Assembly: GCA_022605955.1 (NCBI GenBank)
Contig: JAKCOZ010000007.1
Location: forward strand, 16,164,001 to 16,228,000
DNA: 64,000 bases
Origin: Rallus limicola
Taxonomy: Eukaryota > Chordata > Aves > Gruiformes > Rallidae
Reading direction: 5' to 3'
The stretch's first letter is position 1; the number at the start of each line of letters is the position of its first letter. This document shows, piece after piece, positions 24,715-36,648 of this stretch. The notes below the pieces were generated by a model. It ran no database searches and was not told the origin of the DNA. It saw only the letters and a list, made by a program, of their open reading frames with translations. A program made the position numbers and the translations under genes.

Positions 24715-27700
24715 AGTGATAGGATTTCAGGGGAACTATTAACATGGGAAGAGAGAGGAAGCGCACATGAGAGAAAGAGATTGGGGGAGTGAGTAAATTG
24801 ATGAACAGCTTAGGTTTGTATCATTGAGCAACAATGAGAATACAATGGTGCAACAAATGAAAAGGGCCTCAAGGGGAGAAGCTCAGAAAATAAGGTTTTA
24901 GGTACCAGCAACTCAACCTCTTTTGTCTGTTTTCTTCCCATAAATAATCATGTTGTGCATCTATATTTATTGTAATAAGCCCAATTCAGAGAAATCGGAT
25001 CCATAGCTGAACAGGGAACAAAGGGGAACTGTTCAGCTATGCAGCAGTTTGCTGTGTCTCCCACACCACTGAAAGAGCCACTGTATTACCTTCTGTCCTC
25101 CACTCCTGGGGGTATTCTTTTCTCATGGTGATGTCTGATATTACATTTAAAGCCATAATACTGCAACTGCAATGGCCCATCTCAGGACTGTCATGGATCA
25201 GTCATAATCTGTGAAGAACATACAGTAAGTAACGGACTGACAGAATTTATGAAATAACCCACAGCAGAGATGACTTTTTTTTATTTATTTACCTTTTTGT
25301 CAGCACCACATTGAGGTTGTAAGGATTGTTTAAGCCTTTTGAAAGTGAGTTTTGTCAGCTGAAATCTGATGTAAGTTGTAGGCCAGGACTGTACTTTATT
25401 AGTGTAGATGTTTCTGAGTTTATAGAACAGTTTTCTGATTTAAGACTACTTGCCAGAAATTGCCGAGCTGGCTTAAAATAAATAAAAATAAAAACTTTTA
25501 TTATGAAGTTACTTGTTTATAGTTTAAAAAATAGTCATATATGGGAAGAAAAACTAGTAAGAATCAAGGAAGACAGGCTCCCTTTAGCCTCATATGAGCT
25601 TTTTGCCCACAGCTGCTATTATGGATAATGGATAAAAAGATAATGAAGAAACTCAGTTGTTTTCTCTTTTTGTTGTATGTTTGTACATGCAATTAAACTA
25701 AAAATAATTTTGAAACATTTGATTAACTCCAAGAATGTACTTGGATGTAAAAGTGCATTTGCTTTTGCAACTCCATGGAAAAGCACTTTTTTTGGTATCT
25801 TTTAAATGGGCATTACACTATTATTTATGAATTCTGAGGAATGATCTGAAGAGCCAAGGGATTTTACAGAAAATATTTAAAGATATTTAAATGGCCTGTT
25901 TTGAAATATTTCCTATAAATGATTTGGTTTGTCCTTTTGATTCAGGTTCAACTGTCAACTGTCATCGGTCATTCCTACCATATAAAGTCTTTAAATTCCA
26001 ATTAAACTTGATTTCTCAGTTCTCAAAAGCCTAGGAAGAGTCAAAAGAAACTCTCTCAAGGGCTTCACCTCCTAGAGATTTCTCCCCCATTGTTTCTTCG
26101 AACAGATGAGTGCTGCATACCTTGACTCCAGCCATGACAACACAATTCCCATGACGCAGCTCTTAAAGATCACTCTGGAGCTCACACAGTAGGAGACCAG
26201 ATATCATAAACCCAGTGTAAGCCCAGGCTTCCTTACACATAATTCCTCAGCTATGTGGGGCTGCATGTCCCTGTTTGGCCCACCCTGGTGTAACCTTGTT
26301 GCATGAGTGTGGTGAAGATGGGGACCCTGACATGTTCCCTATCTCTACTGGGGCTCTGCAAGTGTATGAAAGAACTGCAGGTGTCTGACAAAAAGACCAA
26401 ATGTGTGATTTGTGCAGGGTTGCCTTCAGATCCAAAAAGTCCAGGTGAAAAATTAAGGAGGGGAATAGCACAATGTCCTTCATCTCTCCATGTCCTACTC
26501 ACATAGCTGTACACAACACCCACCCTAGCAATGGGGAGTGGTTGTGCTATTCCACAGTCCTCTCCATCAAGGATGTAGAAATACTCAGCTTTACTTTATA
26601 GAGCTGGAACACTTCAGCCTTCGTGGAGCTACAATTTCATTTTACCTCAATAGCACTTCCAGTATTTCTGAGAGTGAGGTTTCTGGTGCCAGGAGTTTCC
26701 ACCCAGAAACAAACCAAAGCAAATCCAAACCCAACTCTATACCTTTGCATTTGTTTCTTTTGACTTCTTTCACAAGTATTTCCTGACACCTCCCTCCCAT
26801 GTTGGTGAGCTTTACTGTGTGGTATGTGCCTAACAGGAATGCCATTCTGAAGATATCATTATGTTATTGTAACTAAATTTAGGTAGACATTGCAGTCAGT
26901 AATAGAGTATAATTTATGCTAATTAAATACTGTTGTAGATGTGCGTAGAGTTTTAAAACACTTTTGCACCAACCTTGTGTATGATGTAATTTAACTGTCT
27001 TTTGTTGAGGTGTTCTGCAGGTTCCCATCTAGTCTTAGGAGAGAAAGGAGTAGAAAGGATGATGGAGGCAGAAAAACTCATAAGAAAGGGAAATACAGGT
27101 TAAAGGAGTGTATTCAAAGTTGAAATTTGGAAGAAAGGAAGGTTTCTTCAGTTACATGACTTTCCTTCACGCTTCTCCTGGAATCTTCCTTGGACTGTAC
27201 CTGTCAAGCACAAGCTCCTTAAAATTGAGCATATGTGTGCTTGGAATTTAGGTTTGCTTGTGCAGGTGGGATAAGGGGTTGACTTATAAATCCCAGTGGC
27301 AGTATCAAGTGAAAAAGTCCCTCCAGGGCCTCTTGGCACTTTCTGTTGGCAACACAATAACTGTTTTCATGACATTGTCCAGGATATGGAGCACAGGCAA
27401 GAGAAGGCATTATTATCCACAAGCCCCATATGCTGGTTCAATGCCCTATTTCTTTTCAACACAAAATGTGTTTTCTCCTGGGTGTCAAATCTCAGAGTTT
27501 TTCTACAGGTTAAATTCAAGATTTCTGAGATGCTTGCAGAGTCCCTACCGCTGTTCCTGTAGCTGTCTTTCTCAGTCTTTCAGTCACAGTGTGGCTGTAT
27601 AGTTTCTTATTAAAGGCCTTGGAAATTGCTGACTGACTTGATCAGGGTTCTTCAGCTTATTTAACACTTCATGAAGCATCCCAAGCCTGAAATAACTAAA

Positions 27701-28369
27701 ATCAATGTAACCAGTGTAACAGACTTGGACTCGTTGTCCTGACACCCAGACCCTGCAAATGCAATGGGTCCCAGTCTCTTTTTAAATGAATCACATCTAC
27801 CACACTTCTTTGTAGGGTGATATCTGAGAAGGTTGCTGAGCAGGGGTGAAACAGAGGCACACCAAAGGAAAAAAAGTATCAGTGTCTGCCTTTGTCAAAA
27901 TGAAGAGTTTAAGGAGGAAATTTTCTTTCTTCTGTGGGAGAAATGACTATACCTCTGGTACAACATTCTGTCTTGGCCAACAGTGGAAGAGAATAGTGGT
28001 CCAGGAAGAAAGAATTATAAAAGATTCACAAAAAAATATTCTGTGATTTGTATGAAGTTCAGACCACAGATCTCTGTATCAGGAGGAGAGGACAAAGCAG
28101 AAGCAAAGAAGGGTTCTGTGACATCAATGGAAAAGTATAAATTGTAAAAGACCTTCTTCAAATCATTGCAAGTATGTAGTCTAATGACAATGCATACTGA
28201 AAGAGAGTGTAGTATCATTTTGCTCCATTAGAACATTGTACATGTCTGTGTCCATGGCTGTATAATTCAGTAAAGGAAATGTACTTAGTTCTGATTTGCT
28301 GCCTTTGAACCTAGCCCCAGCAATAAGATATTTGTTAATTCTTTTTTAATCTGGGGAGAGTGAGCTGTA

Positions 28370-28588
28370 TCACAGAATCACTGGGTTGGAAAAGACCTTT
28401 GAGATCATCGAGTTCAATCGTACCTGTCCTCTACTAAAGCATACCCCTGAGCACCTCATCTACCTGTTTTTTAAATACATACAGGGTTGGTCATTCAACC
28501 ACCTCCCTGGGCAGCCTGTTCCAATGCCTGATAACCCTTTCAGTGAAGAACTTTTCCTTAATGTCTAATCTGGACCTGCCCTGGCACA
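28370..28588 (-). mobile_element. CR1 LINE fragment (3' end, 5'-truncated)
   Basis: Read on the minus strand, this is the 3' part of a CR1 element. It includes the block that in plus orientation reads 'cacagaatcactgggttgga', which is the complement of the CR1 terminus, followed by the 'agacctttgagatcatcgag' block typical of avian CR1. The copy is truncated at about 28588 and keeps the region corresponding to the end of ORF2 and the 3' untranslated region, with frame-breaking changes. Open frames on the opposite strand here are antisense shadows. It is diverged, so probably old. The CR1 subfamily was not determined. Confidence 0.9.
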
Positions 28589-31500
28589 TTCACTTTTAAA
28601 TCCAGCATACATTATTAAATCACATCAATACAACACATGAACAACTGTCTTCAGTCCTCTCTTACCTCAATATTGACAGCTTATTTGTCAGCATGGAATT
28701 CATTAGAGACTGACTTGTAGTGTGGAAGATTTTGCTTGCAGATGTCAGTTCTCCCTAGCTTGTGAGTAGGTGCACATACCCTTGTGTATTCACAAGCAAG
28801 TATGCTAGAGGATCAAAGGCACACCTTCATTAAAATTGTTTCACAGCAGTTTTAAAAGCATTTCTTATTACTCCTTATTAGTCAAATTGATGTTTTGATG
28901 TCACTTTTAATTCTCCTGTCCGAAGTTTTGCCCAGTTTGTGAACAGAGGAACTGCAGAGATTGCAATATACTCAGTTTTCTCAGCACTCAGCTCATATAA
29001 GAGCCACTGTCCATAAAGCAAGACTCTATTGGAATATCCTGTCTATTCCACACCTTTTGTCTGCCACATGTGTCTCTGGTCCTGTGCACTTTTGCCCCTT
29101 GCTGGATCCATGCTTTGACAGTCTTATACTGGAAATGTCTGGTGACAGTGACAGTAGCATACATATATATCCCCAGTGACAAGCAAGCCACTTCACAATA
29201 CTGCACATCTTCAATAGACACATGTAAATATGCCACCACATTTCCTCTGTAATAGAAGTTGATGACATGCACACATGGACGCACATCTACCACATGTAGG
29301 AGCAGCTGCTCCAGCTGCTGTAATTACTGCCAGTGTAGGATCAATACAGTACAACAATTCTCTCTCTGTGATAGCAGTACCTGAGCAAATGAAGTTTGGA
29401 GTTGATATTATTGCTTCTGTAGAAAGGACCTCAGCTTCTTCTACAGCAGAGTGTGAAAAATGATGCTAGTGAAGCTCAAACCATGCTGCTAAAAATGTTA
29501 ATTGCTTGTGCAGGTTATCTCATTGTTCTAGGAGGAAAATACATGGATACAAATCAAACTGGTCTACAGTGTGGATGTTCACTTGCATGCTTGGAAAAGG
29601 GAACTGTTTATCACCAGGTGCCTTGATCCAAGTAAGCTTTGCAATGAAGGAACAGTTGGTTATTTTATCTAAATGCATCCTGTTTTTCTAGAAGCTCTGT
29701 GAAAATATTAGTAAGACTGAGCTATGGTACAGTCACTAATAGATCAGGAAAAATACAACTTTTTTGTGGAAAAGTAGATAAAACAGTAGGAACACTTTCC
29801 CAAAACTCTGGCCACATGCAGGAAGGTGAAATATATAAGAGTTTGGGATGAGAGAGAGATGGGTGCGGTTTCTTTTCCTTTTTCTTGAGGGAGATTTTTG
29901 TTCAGGCAGGAAAAAAAAAAATAAAATTAAGAAAAAAATGACAACAGATATTTCAAGAAAGAAAGCAGAAGAAATCCAAGGACAGACAGAAAAAGGTGAT
30001 CTTCAGTAAAAGCTAAGATAGAGTGTGTTTGGGTAAAACACTGTGCTAGATAAACCTTATGTGTGGATACTTTTTTGTTTTGTTTTGAAATAAAACATCA
30101 CATGCATTCTTTGTCTAGACAAATAATTCTGCTGCCAGACTCCATCAGCAATTCTCCTTCAATCTGCAAGACACTGATTTTAGCTAGGTGCTTTATTAAA
30201 AAATAGCACTATTTTCCCTTGGTTTGTGAGACCACTTACTGATATAGTAAGACTTTGTCTCTGTTTTGTAAATCATATGCTCTCAGATATTTTAACTCAT
30301 AGTATTTGGATTCCATAAAAAGATGTTTGTAAAGTTAGTTGGAGGAACATGCATTAAAACAAAGAGTTTAGAGAGAAATAAATGGAATGTTCTTTTTGTG
30401 CTTTCCTGCAGACTGATGTCATGGCACACAGTAGACTAGCTTGCTCACTTATTTGAATTTACAGCCTAGAATGGAAACAAAAGAAAGACTATGTTGAATA
30501 GAAAGCAGAAAGGAATTACCTTCAAAAAAGCTGGAATAAAACTTCTGTAAATTTTGCCAGGTCTATTGTCTCAGCTGCCAGGTTTCTTCATCTTGTGCCA
30601 GGTTTCCTCTCTAGATACTGGTTAATTTTTCCATACATCAAATGCTTCATACCTGATTAGATTGGCTTTTACACTGCTAGAAGGACAGGACATTGCTAAC
30701 CTGCTATGACTAGAAGCCAGGCTGTCTTTTGGAAACATTGGCTCAGTTTGGAGGCTCTCCTAGGGACACCTTGTGGAGAGTAATCAATTTCCATCAGGGC
30801 ATGAGTTCAGCCTCTCTCTTGTGACCATCATAATATAATTAAAAATTATTCTCAGGAAATTTTACTGTGCATTTCTACCAGCTGTGCCTGACTACTTTCA
30901 TTCTGCTCTTTTGACAGCAGTAGTTTTGCCCATCTTGGATGGTCTCCAGTGAGCTCCTGTGTTTGGAAGCATGTCTTATGTTTTAAGTGGCCTACCAAAG
31001 CCTCTCTGCGAGTGCCCCAGTTTATACTCTGTACACTCATACATTCATTAGATCAACTTCATCATGAATCATTAATTACCAAACATTTGTTTGTGGCTTT
31101 TTTCCTCGCAGTTGTTTGTAACATCAAGAGGTTTCTTTTTCACTGTTCTGATAATGACATATAATCTAAAAACTGTGTGAAAGGTTTATGCTTGAAGGGA
31201 AGCACTGGGTCAGGGACAATGCACAAGATTTAAGTCACTGGGGAATTCACCCATCTGATTGGGTTTTCCTGGAATTTTTCAGTAAAGAGACCAGCTAAGC
31301 TGGCAACTGGAATTCATAATTTCCTGCATCTCAGAGTAGGGTGCCTTTGTCATTTTTTATTTCCTAACCCCTGCCACTGAACTGTCTCTTTTGAAAAGGC
31401 CAATTTGCTTCCTCTTTATTTTTGCAAAAACAACTCATGATGTTGGTGACCACCTTTTATACAGTTTATACAGTTGCTTTGTCATTTCAGCCTTTGCTTT

Positions 31501-31782
31501 AGAAGGGGACATGCTGGTGTTCATTTACCCTTTCCCTACACTTGGAAGGGTGTCCTGCTATAGTTCAAACCTTGCCCTGCTATGTCCTGGGCCATCAGAA
31601 AGGCAGCAGAGGTGAAAAGATAGTCTGCGATCTCTCTTCTGTCCAAATAAAAAACCTTCAGACAACATTGAATTTTCTGCTAAAACGGAAAGGTCCAAGA
31701 ATACAGACTGCAAAGGGAATGTGCTGCTACACCAGCAGTAAAGACACTACCGAAATATAGCCTACATTTTCATATCATCATT
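28589..31782. other. Unique DNA with no recognisable gene
   Basis: No gene or transposon was recognised. A short cluster of E-boxes with a TAATTAC motif (29292-29325) is noted as a finding. There are A-rich stretches around 29910-29935. Otherwise I see nothing specific. Confidence 0.6.
29299..29312. repeat. 14-bp perfect palindrome centred on an E-box
   Basis: The sequence ggagcagctgctcc is its own reverse complement and contains CAGCTG at 29303-29308. A second CAGCTG follows at 29312-29317, and a taattac motif follows that. See the finding on a possible E-box/homeodomain cluster. Confidence 0.85.
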
Positions 31783-32285
31783 ATGGAATCATAGAATGGT
31801 TAGGGTTGGAAGGGACCTAACAGATTATCTTATTCCAACCTACCTGTTATGGCAAATACACCCCCCGCTAGACCAGGTTGCTCAAAGCCACATCTAGCCT
31901 GGCCTTGAACACAGCCAGGGAAGAGGCATCCATAACTTCCCTGGACAACCTGTGCCAGGGCCTCACCAACCTCACAGTGAAAAATGTATTCCTTATATCT
32001 AGTCTAAGTCTACCTTCTTTTAGTTTGTAACTATTATCCCCTCATCCCATCATTAAATATCTTTGTAAACAGTCTATCCCCAGCTTTAGGTACTGGCAGG
32101 CCACTGTAAGCTCTCCCCTGAGCCTTCTCTTCTCCAGGCTGAACAAGCCCAACTCTCTCAGCCTGTCCTCATACGAGAAGTGCTCCAGCCCCCTGATCAC
32201 CTTCATGGCCCTCCTTTGGACCTGCTCCAACACTTCAATGTCCTTCTTATGTTAGGATCCCAGAACGAGATGCAGTAGAGTATGT
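31783..32285 (-). mobile_element. CR1 LINE, 5'-truncated copy with ORF2 C-terminal remnant
   Basis: This is the best-preserved CR1 in the window, on the minus strand. Its 3' terminus lies at about 31783 (complement 'gaatcatagaatggttaggg') and its 5' truncation at about 32285. The minus-strand frame at 32233-32042 gives 63 residues. They include the motifs EQVQRRA and [15 protein letters not shown], which are the conserved C-terminal end of the CR1 reverse-transcriptase polyprotein. The frame then hits a stop well before the usual ORF2 end, and the rest continues out of frame, so the copy is dead. CR1 retrotransposes by target-primed reverse transcription; 5' truncation and lack of clear target-site duplications are typical. 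Confidence 0.96.
32042..32233 (-). pseudogene. CR1 ORF2 (reverse transcriptase) C-terminal remnant
   Basis: This is a 63-codon piece of CR1 ORF2, read on the minus strand within the CR1 copy at 31783-32285. The N-terminal endonuclease and the catalytic reverse-transcriptase core are absent, removed by the 5' truncation. Only the region following the RT domain remains (EQVQRRA...RGLEH...[16 protein letters not shown]). A premature stop ends the frame. The protein encoded by intact copies performs target-primed reverse transcription in the nucleus; this remnant cannot. The apparent start methionine is incidental. Confidence 0.93.
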
Positions 32286-35200
32286 TTTAAGCAGATGAAA
32301 TAAGAAATATCAGGATGCAAAGCAGAATTTGATATGAGATAGATTGCACCACTGCCATCATGCTATAAAGTAGGTCCTTCCAGGAAAAGAAGACATGGGG
32401 CTGGCTATGAGTCCCAATTTTATGTAGGAGTCTTAATTCAGAGCTGCAGAGAGATGCATACTTTGCAAGATTTTATACATTCTCATCCAGTCATTGGCAT
32501 TTCCTTTTGATTGGATGGTAAATCTTGTGTAGTTAGGTGAATCCTATCCCTTGGCACCAAACCATCCTTACTAATCCATCAAGGAACTTGAGTGCCCTCA
32601 CAGACTCAGCAGCATCTCCTGCAGGCAGGAACCTGGCTACTCATGAAATGACCAGGTCCCACTCCTGTGTTCTGTGACCTGCATCAGCCTGCTGGGAAAC
32701 AGCCCTTAGAAATCTCCCTGGGGCCCTGCCTGACTGCATTTAACTGCATTTAAACTCAGGCTCTGTATCTTGGTACTCACCTGAGCTGTGTTGTGGCAGT
32801 GTCTGTGCCTGGCCAGGGACCTCTGACACCAGTGCCTACTTGGTGACATGACTTCCTGGCTCCACCTTGAACATGCTTCAGCACCATGGATCTGTCTAGT
32901 GATCTGACCACACTCATTGTCACTGGCCCTGCTCCACTCTTCTCGGTGGACACAACTACAGGTTCTGCACTATATCCTCACTTTCTCTTCCTTTCAGTTT
33001 ATCATAAAGATATTTGTTTTATAGTAAAAAACATATGAGGATCTATGTGGAATATAGCATATTTCTGCTTCCTTTCAGTGCATTACTTCCATTTTTTAAA
33101 AATCATGGAAACTGTATAAGCTGATGGGCATGAAGAAAAGAGGGGCAATTATACGCTCAGAAATCAAAGTCATGGGATGAAATTCTGAAACATGGTGAAA
33201 TGTTCAATGCTTCTAAAGCACTGATGTGGTTATTACATTAATTTAAATAATGCAGAAATTTCTCTTGGTTTTTTTTCTGTTTGGTTTTTTTTTATTTATA
33301 TATCTTTACCCTTTTGCCATGATTCCATGATTGCATGGTATGATATAATTCCTATTTCAAGAAGGACCTCAAGCATGTCTTTAGGTTCATTATGTTGAGG
33401 AAAGAGCTTCAACATAAGTTTCAAGCTAAAGATATCCTTTAATGCCTTTTCTGCTTTTCTTGCTTTTCTGGGTCTGATTTGAAAAGTTTGAGTAGCCTGA
33501 CTCTGAAAAAGAGGGTTCCTAAGAACTTAAATTACTGCTAGATTATTAAGGTCATCCAAAATGTGTACATAGTATCGAAATAAACACAACATACATATAT
33601 ATTCTGTAATATATGGCATTTTTCCCCTACAGATTGACACTTTAAAAGCATTCAAGTGTTTCAAAATAGTTCATTCAATTTTGTTTTCTTGCTACAGAAG
33701 TCAAGAGCCTGTCAGTTGTTCTTTCCTGGAACACCAAACACCCACAACTCCTTTCTGAGTCAAGCATCAGGCAAGGGAAAATGGAGATTAGGAGAAAACA
33801 TAGTTACATAGTCTAGAAATTTTTAAGAAACAGCTTGCAACTGTCGAAGCTATGTTCTTAAAACTTATTATATTACTTTTGAATAGCCACCTTCACATTG
33901 AAGGTTGTTTCTATGGAACTATAACTTCTCTGTAAAGTGCTGAGTATAATGCAGTCTTGATTAAAATTCAGATAGAAACTTGAGTAGCTTAAAATATATA
34001 CTTAAAATAATACTTCACTGCTGTATGATATGTATATGTTTCATCAAGAGCTACATCTATGATACCAGTATAAATCAATGTCCTTCTTAGAGTAATTTAA
34101 AAACTGCAAAATAGAGACTGGAAACTACCTATACTCACTACACCTAAACAATATATTAATTGTAGATATGATTTGTAATGGAGAACAAAGCAAAATCTTA
34201 ATTGAATGTTATTGATTCATTTAATGTGTTCCATTTTAATTGGGGCCTGACAAGTTTCACTTTAGATGTAGGAAGCTTCTTCCCTTTATCTAGCTTCAGA
34301 CCACAACTTAGTACTTGCCTACACTTTCCTGCTGCATACTGTGACCAAGAGTCTAAGTCTTTCTTGATGTAGTAAAATCCTGTCATTTTAGTGGCTTCCA
34401 TGTTTTTTTGTGTTCCTCACTGAACTTTTTGTGCAGCTGTGCAATTGGCCACACAAAATTCCCCATGTCCAGGGACAGTGTTTCCTTGTTAGACCAAGAT
34501 TTAAAAGAGAAATAGTTTCACTCTCTCCTCCAGTTTTCTTTTTTCTAGTGAGCGCTGTTGCATACTGCTCTGCCCCGATAGATACATATACTTTTCACAA
34601 AGTGCATGTGGCCCAGACCAAATGCAGTTCCTAAACTGGGCCTGTATCGTATGCATATGATGCACACCTAGATGTGTGTAGGTGCATAACACATTTCCCT
34701 CTGCATGGACTATTGCAGTACCTACTGGTACTACTGCAGTATCTACTTCTGGCTGACACTTTGAAGAGAGCCCTGAACGTCTTAGGGAACTGCTGTAATT
34801 GTATTTTTATGGCAATTCACTACTTCTGAGTTCCCTCTCTTGACTTTTGAGATGTTTTAAATATATGATATGGTTCTGGTTCATTTGTGAGCTTTGGAAG
34901 GTGACTGGTAGGGTCAGAACAGTTGATAATATGCCACAGAGCAGTCCTGGAAAAAAATCATATTTTGGAGGCCTCCTAACTTTAGGATTTCTTTTGGATC
35001 TCTAATGTTTTGCACAAATTCTTAAAGGGGCTTTAAGATAGAGAATGTAGCTTCATTTGTGTGCAGTGTGGGACATAGGGCAAGGTAGCAGAGGATTGGG
35101 CCTACCAGAAGCTTGGTTCTGACCATGGCCTTTAGACCCTTCCCTATTAGAAATGCTCCCAGATGGTTTCACCAGATGTTTTCAGGGAAATGCCTTCACT

Positions 35201-36281
35201 TTGGCAAGCCAACTCGCAGGACATTATGCATTCAGCAGTGCTCAGAAAGGACTGTAGCTTGCAGGTGAAAAACAGCCCAGTAAATTTGGCTACAGACTAA
35301 ATAGAAGCAAGAAGAGAAGTAACAGGCAGGCAGACTTAAACTGCAGTTGTCCTAACTACAAAGAAAATTACTTTATGAGCCCAGCACACAGAGCAAATTT
35401 TCTATTGTGCGTTGACAATAATGCTTGCAAACAGAAAGTAGGACTTCAGAATGGAAACATGCCTAATACAGATATTCAAGGATAATTAGCAGGCCATATA
35501 GCTGTGAGAAGTGATTATTGTCTTTTATTATATCTGTATATTTGTTCATGGTGGCAGATTACTTTTTTTAACCTTATATAATTTTATTGCTGTATTAATG
35601 ATGTGTATAGCCTTTTGTGGGGAGGATGTTATAGCCTAATGTTTGTAAGGAGAGCAAGGCAGTCCTCATCAAACCCATGGCTTACTGCTTTTCTGGATTA
35701 GATGATTTAATGTTTTGCTGTTGACGACGTTCCAGGAAGGCACTGTACATACCACCATCACATTTCTTTATCTGCATTTGTGGAGATAGTGTTGATCAAT
35801 CAATAAAAGGAGTAAAAGGGCAGTTCTGACCCACTGGGCTGTCTAGGCCACTTGTGAGGTCAAATTTGGTAGTTACATCAAGAGTGTTTCATCAGTGATC
35901 TGTGAAAACTGTATTTCATAACCTCTTTCTAAGCTAAATTTCTACATAGTTCATATCAATTTTTAGTAATAAATATAGTTATTCTCACATAGTATCCCAA
36001 ATATTCACCCTGAAATCAAAGTTGTACTAAATTGAAGTGTAGCCCTGTGATTTATATGCCTCTTCTTGATCTTCATTTTCTAGAAAGAATGATCCTCTTT
36101 AACATAGAGTATTTTCAAGATCAGTGATGTATTTCAGAGTTGTTTGGCACCTGCCTGAACCTCAGCCTAAACCTAGTATTATATTTGATGTTACTTGCTC
36201 TGCTATTCAGCCTTACTAAGCATAGCCTTCTTCCTTGCCCACAAAAGCCCCTAAAAACTAAGGTCTTCAACTGTTTTTTGC

Positions 36282-36323
36282 ATCTCAATCAAATACCTTG
36301 ATCTCAATCAAATACCTTGATCT
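36282..36323 (+). repeat. Perfect 19-bp tandem duplication
   Basis: The unit atctcaatcaaataccttg occurs twice head-to-tail (36282-36300, 36301-36319) without a mismatch, followed by four more matching bases. Perfect identity suggests a recent slippage or duplication event, possibly polymorphic. Confidence 0.95.
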
Positions 36324-36616
36324 GTAAAATCCTCCCGGATGCATATATTGTATGAATAGTTTTTTCTCAGTCCTACCAGAAATATTTGTAGCTCTCAGCT
36401 GCAAACTCAATTGTTCAATCCATTTTGCCACAACCCCCCACTTAATTTAACGACTTAACAACACAGAATCACCTACCCCTGTCAAAGCACACATTAATAA
36501 GCCTTTTGTTTTCCCTGGTGATTCTAGCGTGCACTCAAGCATTTAGTCTTTTAAAGACCTAATGGTAAACTCAAATGTTTAGTCTCTGGCTTCCTGAAAA
36601 CTAGACACCAGCCTGC

Positions 36617-36648
36617 CCATCCATCCATCCATCCATCCATCCATCCAT
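36617..36648 (+). repeat. Tetranucleotide microsatellite (CCAT)8
   Basis: Eight perfect CCAT units are followed by gcatgtg. This is a simple tandem repeat. Confidence 0.95.

Larger units (their letters stand above)
15075..28369. other. Unique DNA with no recognisable gene; several motif-rich patches
   Basis: No coding gene can be supported. The longest frame (137 codons on the minus strand, 22733-23146) resembles no family I know and has a length expected by chance. The stretch holds several candidate conserved non-coding patches (about 16800-17130, 22030-22440, 24540-24760). It also holds a 17-bp tandem duplication (20461-20494) and a run of poly-T with AATAAA on the minus strand (about 19487-19500). 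The rest shows nothing I can name. Confidence 0.55.

Noticed and set aside
28386..28568. 60-codon plus-strand open frame
   Set aside because: It is the antisense strand of the minus-strand CR1 fragment at 28370-28588.
36282..36323. CRISPR-like or satellite array
   Set aside because: There are only two head-to-tail copies with no spacers; this is a simple local duplication in vertebrate DNA.
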